Under the pieces are notes generated by a model. That model worked only from the letters and a program-made list of their open reading frames with translations. It had not been told where the DNA came from and searched no databases. Below are positions 14,516 to 21,862 of a stretch of DNA of 27,828 bases, piece after piece. The translations under genes and the position numbers were made by a program. Source of the DNA: JAOAFZ01 sp964407325 (GTDB lineage: Bacteria; Patescibacteriota; Microgenomatia; UBA1406; GWC2-37-13); NCBI GenBank assembly GCA_964407325.1, contig CAYOVA010000018.1, forward strand, positions 1-27,828, read 5' to 3'. The number at the start of each line of letters is the position of its first letter. Positions within the stretch are counted from its first letter, which is position 1.

Positions 14516-15061
14516 TTATGAAGTAAAGCCCATTTTGTCGAGTACCTGTTTTACAGTCTCGTCCTGGCTATTCGAATAAGTATCAATAACAAGATGAAAG
14601 TACTTGCGATCCCAGAAATCGTAATCACCATAAATTCGTTTCCACTCTTTGAAGTTGTCTTCTTCCCGCTCTTTTATAAATGCTTTTGCTTCTTCAATGC
14701 TGATTTTGTCACGGTTTGCAACCCTGTCTATTCGTAAAGCCGGGTTTTCGCAGACAAGCAGAACTCGTAATGTATTATCCAGCTCGCGTGCCACAAATCC
14801 GGAAAGCCAGGCCTCAATAACGTAGTTTTTTTCTTTAGTTAATAAGTCCAATGTTCGCTGGTCCAGTTTTCTATGGAAATCGTCATCTGCCAAACTCGCT
14901 ACCGGCTGCACATACTCCTTCGTAAAATCACGCAGAATTTGGCCACCGCTTGTAAACTTCCAGCCTAAGGGTTCAAGATAAGGGCGGAGATTATCCTTTA
15001 GAGTGTTCTTTCCCACTGCAACGCCGCCGGAAATAGTTATATTTTCGTAATTAAGAGTCAT
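14516..15061 (-). CDS. Archaeal-type cytidylate kinase-like protein
   Basis: 181 aa P-loop kinase. The N-terminus ITISGGVAVGKNTLKDNL holds Walker A (G12-T20), followed by SGGQILRDFT, the pattern of the short cytidylate kinases found in archaea and CPR (SGGxIFR). A lid-like region with R/K clusters follows (RIDRVANRDKISIEEAKAFIKERE), then YGDYDFWDRKYFHLVIDT, also typical. Expected reaction: ATP + (d)CMP to ADP + (d)CDP. It differs from the usual bacterial Cmk (about 225 aa, GPxGSGKGT). The ATG overlaps the rseP stop by 4 bp (ATGA), so translation is coupled. The substrate is inferred from the family; a related nucleotide kinase is possible. Confidence 0.7.
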   Translation of the reverse strand: MTLNYENITISGGVAVGKNTLKDNLRPYLEPLGWKFTSGGQILRDFTKEYVQPVASLADDDFHRKLDQRTLDLLTKEKNYVIEAWLSGFVARELDNTLRVLLVCENPALRIDRVANRDKISIEEAKAFIKEREEDNFKEWKRIYGDYDFWDRKYFHLVIDTYSNSQDETVKQVLDKMGFTS

Positions 15062-16137
15062 TTGAGAAGCTTGAGTATATCAAAATAAGTGATTACTACG
15101 CTTAAAGTTAAGAGAGTGAGTATCCCGAACAAGTTCAAATACTGTTCAAACTTTGCAGGGATGCGTCGACGTGAAACCCATTCATACAAAACAAACATAA
15201 TACGTCCCCCGTCGAGTGCGGGGAAGGGCAGCAGGTTTACTACTGCAAGATTTAACGAGAGTAATGCCGTTAGTTCTAATACCGCGTTTCTTCCGAATTT
15301 AATAGCTTGCCCTGTATATTGTGCAATTCCTACCGGACCGGTAACATCAATCTTTGTATCCTGGAACGTAACCAGTGATCCAATTGTTTTTCCCAGTTCT
15401 CGAACAATGGTTGTGGTAACCACTACAGCATGACGAAGTCCATAAAAAGGAGCCGAATACCACGGGTACTTTTCTTCAACATAGTTCGTTATTACCACTC
15501 CTAACGCTCCCTGATTTGCAGGAGGATTTTTCCGGGGAATAATTTGCACCTCACTTTTTTGTCCGTTTCGTTCAATTGCCATGGTTACCTGGACATCTCC
15601 ATACTGTTTTGCCAAACGAACAAGGTCATCGGGTTTTTTGATAATTTCCGTATCTTCTACAGTGGCGTCATTGCTCATCGAAACGATGACGTCGTTTAGC
15701 TGTAGACCGGCATTTGCGGCTGGTGAGTTAGGAGTTATCTGTTCAACAATTACCTTATCAACAGGAGTAGGAACTCCCTGGGTAAACAAAAACGAAATAA
15801 GGAGCCATCCCAAGAGGAAGTTCATAATAACACCAGCAAACAGGATCGTCAGTTTTTTTATTGGATGCTGATATACGAAGGCGTGTTTCTTATCGGTTGT
15901 GGGCATTTCGCCGCTATCTTCGTGGTACTCTTCACCGTAAACCTTAACGAAGCCGCCAATAGGAAGTAAATTAATGCTGTAGATGGTTTCACCAATTTTT
16001 TTGCCCCATACCCGTGGTGGGAAACCCAATCCAAATTCTTCAACTTTTACACCACTTTTCTTTGCTGCGATAAAGTGTCCGAATTCATGAATAAGTACGA
16101 GAGATGCGAGGATTACTATAAACACTAATACAGTCAT
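15058..16137 (-). CDS. rseP: RseP-type site-2 intramembrane metalloprotease
   Basis: 359 aa. Zinc motif HEFGH at residues 17-21 within the first transmembrane helix; further helices at about 97-120, 282-303 and 335-350; second zinc-ligand motif NLLPFPALDGGR (301-312) with D309. A single PDZ domain lies at about 120-205 (IEQ-like VEQITPNSPAANAGLQLNDV), where E. coli RseP has two. Cleaves membrane-embedded substrates such as anti-sigma factors or signal-peptide remnants; the substrate here is unknown. Placement after frr is common in bacteria, but the usual uppS-cdsA-dxr genes between them are absent. A TACAAT box 5 nt before the ATG suggests a leaderless message. The stop is TGA, confirming standard UGA termination in this organism. 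Confidence 0.93.
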   Translation of the reverse strand: MTVLVFIVILASLVLIHEFGHFIAAKKSGVKVEEFGLGFPPRVWGKKIGETIYSINLLPIGGFVKVYGEEYHEDSGEMPTTDKKHAFVYQHPIKKLTILFAGVIMNFLLGWLLISFLFTQGVPTPVDKVIVEQITPNSPAANAGLQLNDVIVSMSNDATVEDTEIIKKPDDLVRLAKQYGDVQVTMAIERNGQKSEVQIIPRKNPPANQGALGVVITNYVEEKYPWYSAPFYGLRHAVVVTTTIVRELGKTIGSLVTFQDTKIDVTGPVGIAQYTGQAIKFGRNAVLELTALLSLNLAVVNLLPFPALDGGRIMFVLYEWVSRRRIPAKFEQYLNLFGILTLLTLSVVITYFDILKLLK

Positions 16138-16142
16138 AGGAT

Positions 16143-16148
16143 ATTGTA
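16143..16148 (-). promoter_or_regulatory. -10 box of rseP
   Basis: TACAAT on the minus strand, 5 nt before the rseP ATG, in the 79-bp gap after frr. A weak TGACTT lies 16 bp upstream of it. It implies a leaderless transcript for rseP and the kinase gene. Confidence 0.55.
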
Positions 16149-16216
16149 CAGAAGTAGTAATGAAAAGTCAGCAAGAAATACTCACATTAACAATCTGTGC
16201 AGTGAGGGTAAATAAA

Positions 16217-16774
16217 TCACACCTCCATAATCTGCTGCTCTTTGCGGTCTTTAATTTGCTGGATTTCTTCTATGAATTTTGCGTTTGCCGCGTCAATGTC
16301 TTTTTCCAGTCTAAATTTATCGTCGTCGGTGATTGTCTTTGCGTCATGCTCTGTTTTTATGCTTTTGCGCGCTTCATCGCGATGACCGCGAATGCTTTCA
16401 CGATGGTCTTCAACTTTTTGGCCTACTACTTTCACAAATTTCTGGCGCTGTTCTTCGTTTAACTGCGGGAACAATACGCGAATACGATTACCTTCAACCT
16501 TCGGCGTTAAGCCCAGCGGAGACTTTAAAATTGACTTTTCGATATCCTGGATTGTTGATTGGTCGTAAGGGGAAATGATTAAAGTGGAAACGCCTTCGTT
16601 TGTTATGGTTGCCAGTTCCATCATTTTCATTTTTGTGGTGCCGCCATAGGCATCAACCATCAACCCTTCGATCATTGCTGGAGCAGCACGTCCTGTCCTG
16701 ATAGTCTGAAGTTCTTCTTTTAAGTGGTCAATTGTTTTTTGAGCGGCTGCTTTAAATGATTGAACCTGGTCCAT
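16217..16774 (-). CDS. frr: Ribosome recycling factor
   Basis: 185 aa, the normal length. Three-helix-bundle domain I and beta domain II: RTGRAAPAMIEGLMVDAYGG, STLIISPYDQSTIQDIEKSI, then NRIRVLFPQLNEEQRQKFVK and HRESIRGHRDEARKSIK are all diagnostic. With EF-G it splits post-termination ribosomes. It starts one base after the tsf stop (TAA-T-ATG) with a GGGAG Shine-Dalgarno site 9 nt before the ATG, inside the tsf end. pyrH, which usually lies between tsf and frr, is missing here. Confidence 0.96.
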   Translation of the reverse strand: MDQVQSFKAAAQKTIDHLKEELQTIRTGRAAPAMIEGLMVDAYGGTTKMKMMELATITNEGVSTLIISPYDQSTIQDIEKSILKSPLGLTPKVEGNRIRVLFPQLNEEQRQKFVKVVGQKVEDHRESIRGHRDEARKSIKTEHDAKTITDDDKFRLEKDIDAANAKFIEEIQQIKDRKEQQIMEV

Positions 16775-16775
16775 A

Positions 16776-17240
16776 TTATTCTCCCAGTTCCCAACGGATA
16801 ATGCGGACTATCTTAATGTTCTCGCCGAATTTTAGGATAGCATCTTTGATTAAACTCTCTACTGTTTTACCTGGATCGCGGATGTATTCCTCCTTGAGGA
16901 ATTGTTCAATATCGTTTCCGCCTTTAAAGGTAGAAAGCTGCATTGCTAGTTCCTGGCCAAGTTTACGGAAATCCTCATTTCCTGAGACGAAATCGGTTTC
17001 GCTACGCATCTCTACAATTGTTGCAATCTTTTTATTATGATGAACATAGCTAAATAGTCCACCTTGCTGGGTTTCTCTATCTGCTTTGTCAGCTGCTTTT
17101 TTTGCACCCCATTCTGAAAGAAGTTTTTCTGCCTTGGCAACATCATTGTCAGATTCTTCTAGTGCTTTTTTAATAAGTGAGAATGAAACTTCAGTCTTTG
17201 CGCGAAGTTCCTTGAGTTTTTTCATGTCAGCAGTAGCCAT
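16776..17240 (-). CDS. tsf: Elongation factor Ts, short form
   Basis: 154 aa against about 280 in E. coli. UBA-like N-domain (residues about 4-45: KELRAKTEVSFSLIKKALEE, DVAKAEKLLSEWG), then the core exchange motif TDFVSGNEDFRKLGQELAMQ (usually TDFVARNxxF) and one short C-terminal subdomain ending in KIVRIIRWELGE. The second core repeat, coiled coil and C-terminal module are absent. It catalyses GDP release from EF-Tu. The start is the ATG at 17238-17240; a second ATG five codons in is possible. It lies 42 nt after rpsB, in the conserved rpsB-tsf order. Confidence 0.94.
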   Translation of the reverse strand: MATADMKKLKELRAKTEVSFSLIKKALEESDNDVAKAEKLLSEWGAKKAADKADRETQQGGLFSYVHHNKKIATIVEMRSETDFVSGNEDFRKLGQELAMQLSTFKGGNDIEQFLKEEYIRDPGKTVESLIKDAILKFGENIKIVRIIRWELGE

Positions 17241-17282
17241 TGGTGTAAAGTATCGAAAATAGTAATGAAAAGAGTCCTCTAA

Positions 17283-18116
17283 TTAGCTTTTCTTGGCAGC
17301 TTGTTTTGCCTTAGGAGCAGTTTTGTTATCTTCTTTTTTCGAGTCTCTTTTTTCTGCCGGTTCAGTGGTTGCTTCTTCAGCGTTTTCCTCTTTTGTCGGT
17401 GCTTTCTTTTCAGTATACGATTTCCGGTAGGTTTTAAGCAAGTCTTCAAGAACGTACTTTACCACTTCTGGAGAATCGTCGTTCATTACGATCGGAATGT
17501 TTACTTCTTCCGGATTTGAGTTGGTGTCAACAATTCCAATTACCGGGATATTGTTCTTTTTTGCTTCGACGATTGCATTCTTTTCTTTGCGTGCATCAAT
17601 TATAAGCAGAACATCGGGGCGGACTTTTAATCCTGAAAGTCCCTTGTAGAATCTTTCAAGACGATACAGAACTTTGGATAAGGCGATTCTTTCGTGCTTT
17701 ACAAATTGCTCCCATGTACCTGCAGCCTGTTCTTCACGCATTTTTTCCATTTTCTGTACGTTTTTGATGATTTGTTCAAAGTTGGTTAACAGACCGGGAA
17801 GCCATTTTGTTGTTGCAAACGGAACTCCGTGTTCTGTTGAAAGGTCGGCTGCAATAGAAGCATGGTTTTTCTTTGTTGCAACAACAAGAATTTTTTTTCC
17901 TTCTTCCGCGGCTTCTTTGATTTGCGTGCGTGCTCTATTGAGGAGATGCACTGTTTTAGTAAGGTCGATAATGGATACGCTATTCATGAATTTATGGATA
18001 TAGCGATATGATTTTGGATGAACGCGACTTTTGCGATGTCCTAAATGGGCACCCATTTGAAATAGATGTTCGATCTCCTTGGTTTGATCAGTAGAAATAG
18101 ATTCGGTTTTTGCCAT
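17283..18116 (-). CDS. rpsB: 30S ribosomal protein S2
   Basis: 277 aa. Canonical S2: FQMGAHLGHRKSRVHPKSYR near the N-terminus, FMNSVSIIDLTKTVHLLNRA, KWLPGLLTNFEQI, RPDVLLIIDARKEKNAIVEA and IPVIGIVDTNSNPEEVNIPI. The C-terminal 45 residues are a Lys/Glu/Ala-rich low-complexity tail beyond the globular domain, probably disordered. It is the first gene of rpsB-tsf-frr. The promoter is the clearest in the window and places the transcription start at or within a base or two of the ATG. Confidence 0.97.
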   Translation of the reverse strand: MAKTESISTDQTKEIEHLFQMGAHLGHRKSRVHPKSYRYIHKFMNSVSIIDLTKTVHLLNRARTQIKEAAEEGKKILVVATKKNHASIAADLSTEHGVPFATTKWLPGLLTNFEQIIKNVQKMEKMREEQAAGTWEQFVKHERIALSKVLYRLERFYKGLSGLKVRPDVLLIIDARKEKNAIVEAKKNNIPVIGIVDTNSNPEEVNIPIVMNDDSPEVVKYVLEDLLKTYRKSYTEKKAPTKEENAEEATTEPAEKRDSKKEDNKTAPKAKQAAKKS

Positions 18117-18121
18117 ATCAG

Positions 18122-18149
18122 ATTATAACAAAAAGCACTTTATATGCAA
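18122..18149 (-). promoter_or_regulatory. rpsB promoter (-35, extended -10, leaderless)
   Basis: Minus strand: -35 TTGCAT (18144-18149), 16-bp spacer ending in TGT, -10 TATAAT (18122-18127). Only 5 nt separate the -10 from the ATG, so the message must be leaderless or nearly so. Confidence 0.8.
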
Positions 18150-18203
18150 TAGAAATAGCAGATAAGGATTAATTGCCTGTTAAGAGAACCTCCGTAGTTG
18201 AAG

Positions 18204-19082
18204 CTACTCCAGGTGCAGCCCTCTAATATATTTCTTTAATTCCCCATTTACTTCCGGGTGTTTTAAGGCTATATCGATAATTGTTTTCATATACTCGAGC
18301 TTGTTCCCGGTATCGTAGTAGGTAGCATTTTCCACTACAACTGCATATACAGACATTCCTTCGCGCTGGAGCATGTTAATAGCATCCACCAGCCAGATTT
18401 CTCCCCCTTTGCCGGGTTGCACACGATGGAGAGCGTCAAAAATTTCAGGAGGCAAAATGTAGGCGCCATGGGTAGCAATATTTGATGGTGCGTCTTCCGG
18501 AGATGGTTTTTCCACAATACTTTTGATCTTATGGATATTCCCTTCAACATGCTCCAAATCTGCGATTCCGTATCTGCTTAAGTCTTCTTTTTTCTTAATT
18601 TCAACACCCGAAATTACTATGCCTGGATATTTTTCATAGATATCAATCATCTGCTTAAGACGGGGTGGAGTAGCAGAAATAAATTCATCTCCCCACAATA
18701 CTGCAAATGGCTGGTCTTTAATCACTGGTGCAGCGCTTAAAACAGGTGTTCCATTTCCATACGCACCTTTTTGACGAATGTAGATAAAATTGGCCATCTC
18801 GGCAATCTTTTGGATCTCCTCAAGCATGTGTTCCTTTTTCCCATCAGTCAGATTCTTGATTAAATCTTCACTTGGTTTGTCAAAATGGTCTTCAATTGCA
18901 CGCTTGTTTGAACCCGTAACAATAACTACATCTTCGATACCTGAAGCCACTGCTTCTTCAACTACATACTGAATTACCGGTTTATCGACAATGGGAAGCA
19001 TTTCCTTAGGCATTGCCTTTGTCTGAGGAAGAAAACGGGTTCCAAATCCTGCTGCCGGTATTACTACCTGTGATATTTTCAT
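18204..19082 (-). CDS. galU: UTP-glucose-1-phosphate uridylyltransferase
   Basis: 292 aa, usual length. Nucleotide-binding loop IPAAGFGTRFLPQTKAMPKE (residues 8-27), KPVIQYVVEEAVASGIEDVV, the metal-binding Asp in WGDEF (D132), and the GalU signature IHKIKSIVEKPSPEDAPSN with GKGGEIWLVDAI. Makes UDP-glucose from UTP and glucose-1-phosphate for envelope glycans. The order tmk, Ig-domain protein, galU is tightly spaced (6 nt before galU), suggesting an operon. No Shine-Dalgarno site is obvious. Confidence 0.95.
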   Translation of the reverse strand: MKISQVVIPAAGFGTRFLPQTKAMPKEMLPIVDKPVIQYVVEEAVASGIEDVVIVTGSNKRAIEDHFDKPSEDLIKNLTDGKKEHMLEEIQKIAEMANFIYIRQKGAYGNGTPVLSAAPVIKDQPFAVLWGDEFISATPPRLKQMIDIYEKYPGIVISGVEIKKKEDLSRYGIADLEHVEGNIHKIKSIVEKPSPEDAPSNIATHGAYILPPEIFDALHRVQPGKGGEIWLVDAINMLQREGMSVYAVVVENATYYDTGNKLEYMKTIIDIALKHPEVNGELKKYIRGLHLE

Positions 19083-19088
19083 AGATGG

Positions 19089-19496
19089 TTATTCAAATTG
19101 TATTGAGACATTATTGCGGATTGGGTTATTATCCACTACTACTTCAATTTCTGCAAGCCCGGGACTGCCTGAGCTGATATGAAAGGTTGCCTTTCCATTG
19201 GCATCAGTGACAAAAGTAGGTTCCTTTATTTCGCCTACAGGTGAGGTAAGTCTGACTGTTTTACCCGAAATTCCTTTTCCTTCATCATTGCGAACAAATA
19301 CGGTAATCTCTGATTCTGTCTTTCCATCTGCTTCCAGCGTTAACGGCCAGGCAAATGTATACGTTTTTTCCGGAGATACCACATCGGTACTTGCACGGGT
19401 AACTGCAGTCAGTTGATCGTTAAAAACAACGAAAGTCATAAAAACGGTAAAGGCTAGAAAGAACATCATAAGCAGCCCCAGAAGAGTTTTATCCAT
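19089..19496 (-). CDS. Membrane-anchored Ig-like (Big_1) domain protein
   Basis: 135 aa. One N-terminal hydrophobic helix (about 5-27, LLGLLMMFFLAFTVFMTFVV) acting as an uncleaved anchor, then a single bacterial Ig-like domain: SEITVFVRNDEGKGISGKTV, then VTDANGKATFHISSGSPGLA and IEVVVDNNPIRNNVSIQFE. The pattern xxVxVxDxxGxPVxGxxV ... TDxxGxAxFxxxS is that of Big_1/invasin repeats. Usually such domains occur in tandem; a lone one on a short stalk outside the cell is odd. It lies between tmk (3 nt) and galU (6 nt) and may be a surface scaffold. No function is assigned. Confidence 0.75.
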   Translation of the reverse strand: MDKTLLGLLMMFFLAFTVFMTFVVFNDQLTAVTRASTDVVSPEKTYTFAWPLTLEADGKTESEITVFVRNDEGKGISGKTVRLTSPVGEIKEPTFVTDANGKATFHISSGSPGLAEIEVVVDNNPIRNNVSIQFE

Positions 19497-19499
19497 AGG

Positions 19500-20333
19500 T
19501 TACAACATTGTACCACTTTTCAACATGCTTTGCTGTTTTTTCCATTGGCGCTCCTGGAAGATCATATATAACGAAGTTTTTGCTTTTGTAAGAGCTTTGC
19601 TCATTCCCCTGCTGTAATCTTGGGGCAACTCGATAGACCGGTATCGTGCCATAAAAGTTATTGTATCCTCAGCCATTTTTTTAATAATTTCAAAGGGCCG
19701 TGCCGAAGCGTCAACATAAATAAACTCCCGTTGTTCGCCCCGTTCTTTGGCGATCTCCTGCAGTTTCCAGTGAAACTCCTGTCTTCGTTTATATTCATCA
19801 GTGGAAGTTTCATCCCATGGAGTGTGCGAACGTGCTTGTTGTTTTTTCGCTTTATCTTCTTCTGAAAGTCTTTTTCGTATTTGAATAAGTTCTTTAAGAT
19901 GTGCTTCCGGAAAATACAGCACAAATGTGATATCTGGCAGAAAGCCATCCACAAATTCATCCTCAAGCTGGTAAATCTTTTTCAAGGGGATTCTTCCTTC
20001 TAAACCCTGGTAGACGCGAGTGGAATCAAGATAGCGATCTAAAATTACTATCCCTTTTTTTTCTTTTTTTCTACCGAGAAATGGAATAATAACCTGCTCC
20101 AGATGAATGCGACGTGCTTTATTAAAAAGAACTGCCAAGTCATGTTGGGAAGCATGTTGTCTATGGAGTTCAAAAATTTGGTTGCGCATTTCTTCCCCTT
20201 CTGGCGATCCTCCTGGTTCTCGGCTGGTAAGAACCGAAAATCCGCAGTCGGTGAGAACGGCATGAAGACCGGGAACAGCAAGAGATGTTTTCCCGACGAA
20301 ATCTCCCCCTTCAATGGTAATGAGAACTCCCAT
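19500..20333 (-). CDS. tmk: Thymidylate kinase with C-terminal extension
   Basis: 277 aa from the ATG at 20331-20333; the family is usually about 205-215. A GTG five codons earlier is in frame, but it lies upstream of the TACAAT box, which occupies its first codons, so the ATG is preferred. P-loop ITIEGGDFVGKTS (K15), SREPGGSPEGEEMRN, the catalytic ILDRYLDSTRVYQG and LPDITFVLYFP all match Tmk. There is a charged insertion in the lid (about 160-190, EEDKAKKQQARSHTPWDETS) and about 45 extra basic residues at the C-terminus. Converts dTMP to dTDP. The insertion could change monophosphate choice; a related dNMP kinase cannot be fully excluded. Confidence 0.88.
   Translation of the reverse strand: MGVLITIEGGDFVGKTSLAVPGLHAVLTDCGFSVLTSREPGGSPEGEEMRNQIFELHRQHASQHDLAVLFNKARRIHLEQVIIPFLGRKKEKKGIVILDRYLDSTRVYQGLEGRIPLKKIYQLEDEFVDGFLPDITFVLYFPEAHLKELIQIRKRLSEEDKAKKQQARSHTPWDETSTDEYKRRQEFHWKLQEIAKERGEQREFIYVDASARPFEIIKKMAEDTITFMARYRSIELPQDYSRGMSKALTKAKTSLYMIFQERQWKKQQSMLKSGTML
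19507..19515 (-). promoter_or_regulatory. Possible extended -10 inside the end of tmk
   Basis: TGG-TACAAT on the minus strand, within the last codons of tmk and 10 nt before the ATG of the Ig-domain gene. It is identical in sequence to the box upstream of the DUF62 pair, but as it also encodes tmk codons it may be chance. Confidence 0.3.
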
Positions 20334-20339
20334 TTGGTC

Positions 20340-20345
20340 ATTGTA
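20340..20345 (-). promoter_or_regulatory. -10 box of tmk
   Basis: TACAAT on the minus strand, 6 nt before the ATG at 20333. It decides the start: the upstream in-frame GTG would lie 5' of the expected transcription start. No convincing -35. Confidence 0.55.
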
Positions 20346-20390
20346 CACGTTCCAGCGTAAAAATTGTAAGGTTGTGAGTGTAGATATATG

Positions 20391-20819
20391 TTAAGGAATG
20401 TAGATTTTCTCCATCTTTACATGAGGAATGCCTACTTCTTCAAACTCGTCTCCGACGGTATGGTATCCCAGCTTTTCATAAAAGCCTTTTACATGCTTTT
20501 GGGAATTCATATAGGCTTTTTGCACATGTCTGTTTTCCAGGTATTCATCAATGGTTTCCATTATGGCTTTGCCGACTCCCTGGCCGCGGTTTTCCGGTAA
20601 CACGGCAAGTCGTTCAATTTTCGCCGTCTTCCCCTGGTCAAAAAATCGTACTCGGGCCGTGCCAATGGGTTTTTCTTCATCATCATATGCAACAAAGTGG
20701 AGGGCATTATCATCTTCACCATCAAAATCCAGCCGGGCTTCTATGCATTGCTCCTTTTGAAACACCTCTTCCCGAACCTGTTGCGCATCGGTAAAGTCAT
20801 CAGCGATTATTACTTGCAT
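20391..20819 (-). CDS. GNAT N-acetyltransferase
   Basis: 142 aa from the ATG at 20817-20819. Acetyl-CoA loop NRGQGVGKAIM (Q/RxxGxG/A) preceded by AKIERLAVLPE, and the N-terminal VREEVFQKEQCIEARLDFDG with ALHFVAYDDEEKPIGTARVR, a layout shared with the YjcF/ElaA-like branch of GNATs. C-terminal KAYMNSQKHVKGFYEKLGYH is the usual final helix-strand. The substrate is unknown. Longer upstream readings would run through both divergent promoters and are rejected. It is transcribed divergently from the 335-residue unknown protein, 35 bp between the two ATG codons. Confidence 0.9.
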   Translation of the reverse strand: MQVIIADDFTDAQQVREEVFQKEQCIEARLDFDGEDDNALHFVAYDDEEKPIGTARVRFFDQGKTAKIERLAVLPENRGQGVGKAIMETIDEYLENRHVQKAYMNSQKHVKGFYEKLGYHTVGDEFEEVGIPHVKMEKIYIP

Positions 20820-20825
20820 GCTCTT

Positions 20826-20831
20826 ATTATA
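20826..20831 (-). promoter_or_regulatory. -10 box of the GNAT gene
   Basis: TATAAT on the minus strand, 6 nt before the ATG at 20819. With the opposing box at 20841-20846 it fills most of the 35-bp divergent region, so neither gene can have a normal 5' leader. Confidence 0.65.
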
Positions 20832-20837
20832 CACCTG

Positions 20838-20846
20838 TGCTATAAT
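20838..20846 (+). promoter_or_regulatory. Extended -10 promoter of the 335-aa protein gene
   Basis: TGC-TATAAT on the plus strand, 8 nt before the ATG at 20855. There is no -35 at the right distance, consistent with an extended -10 promoter. The two opposed promoters overlap and probably compete for polymerase. Confidence 0.65.
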
Positions 20847-20854
20847 CTGCCGAT

Positions 20855-21862
20855 ATGTCAACAGAAGACTTGTCAGGACAACGTATAGGGCAGGATCAAC
20901 ATGAATTTCCCAATTTTCCCGAACAGGGATTGGAGCAAAAGGGAAAGGAGCGGCCACCAGTGGATTTGGATTTATGGTTACAGCAGCTCCCCTATGGCTA
21001 TATGGATGCCGCTATTCGTACCATAGTAACCAGAGCTGCCGCGAACGCTGATTTTTTGAGAAATACTGGAACAGAAGAAATAGAGGCATTTGTAGAGGAA
21101 GCGCATGTATTACGACAAGCCTTACTTTTGGGTTATTGGCAGATGGTGCCGAGAAGGGAAAAAGTAACTTCAACAATCTCATCTCGACAGCTTTTATTCA
21201 GCGGACCAATACCCTTGTACAATGCACACAAATATGTTTTGAATGTCGTTTTCCTCAAGGAAGTTGATACAGATCCGCGGTATGCAAGTTTTATTGAAGC
21301 TCAGAGAACCGCACAGCGGAAAGAAGAACGAGCCAGGCACGCACCAAAAAGGCATGGGTTTACTGCGGAGGAACTGAGCATCGATAAACCAAAAGCATTA
21401 CGAAGAGAAGAAACCAATCTAGAAGAAGATAACATGGATGAAGAAGCAAAAGTACCGAAAGGCAAAAAAGACAAAGAAGGAGAAGCTGCTCATCCAATTG
21501 TGCGACCATCAAGAATTCTTATTACGTCTCATTTGATGAAAAGAAAAGGCCAAACCTTAGATTTCGGTCCACAATTAGATGTGTTTATTGATCCGGGGAA
21601 TACTCTGAGAATTGTACTAACTCATGCTGTTCTTCGTAAGTTGCCACCCGAAGCCCGTACAATCTTTGTTAATACCTCAGAAGATCCGCGAATTGCTGCC
21701 ATTAAAAATCTTGTAGATGAGTCTATGATTTCTACCGTTGAACAGGTAACAAAGGTGGAAGAACCAAAGAAAAGAAAGAAGAAAAAACTAGTTGAAGGTG
21801 AAAAATCAGCACTGGAGTTAGAATCAAAAAAAGGAAGTAAACGGAACCAATCTACATCTTAA
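20855..21862 (+). CDS. Unknown highly charged protein (335 aa)
   Basis: I do not recognise a family. Three parts can be seen: a polar N-terminus (1-35); an ordered, mostly helical region (about 36-165) with LDLWLQQLPYGYMDAAIRTI and EAFVEEAHVLRQALLLGYWQ; a Lys/Glu-rich low-complexity linker (about 165-225); then a beta/alpha region (about 228-305) with SRILITSHLMKRKGQTLDFG and LRIVLTHAVLRKLPPEARTI; and a basic tail (KKRKKKKLVEGEK). No signal peptide or membrane segment, so probably cytoplasmic, and the basic runs suggest nucleic-acid contact. It is the only plus-strand protein gene of the central region. Its end overlaps the convergent Clp-like gene by 11 bp. Base composition matches the neighbours. 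Confidence 0.8.
   Translation: MSTEDLSGQRIGQDQHEFPNFPEQGLEQKGKERPPVDLDLWLQQLPYGYMDAAIRTIVTRAAANADFLRNTGTEEIEAFVEEAHVLRQALLLGYWQMVPRREKVTSTISSRQLLFSGPIPLYNAHKYVLNVVFLKEVDTDPRYASFIEAQRTAQRKEERARHAPKRHGFTAEELSIDKPKALRREETNLEEDNMDEEAKVPKGKKDKEGEAAHPIVRPSRILITSHLMKRKGQTLDFGPQLDVFIDPGNTLRIVLTHAVLRKLPPEARTIFVNTSEDPRIAAIKNLVDESMISTVEQVTKVEEPKKRKKKKLVEGEKSALELESKKGSKRNQSTS

Noticed and set aside
15058..15061. Recoded TGA (Gly) as in SR1/Gracilibacteria
   Set aside because: TGA ends rseP in the ATGA overlap at the expected protein length, and no in-frame TGA interrupts any recognised gene.
20334..20348. GTG start for tmk five codons upstream
   Set aside because: These codons coincide with the TACAAT box, and the ATG at 20331-20333 gives the normal kinase N-terminus.
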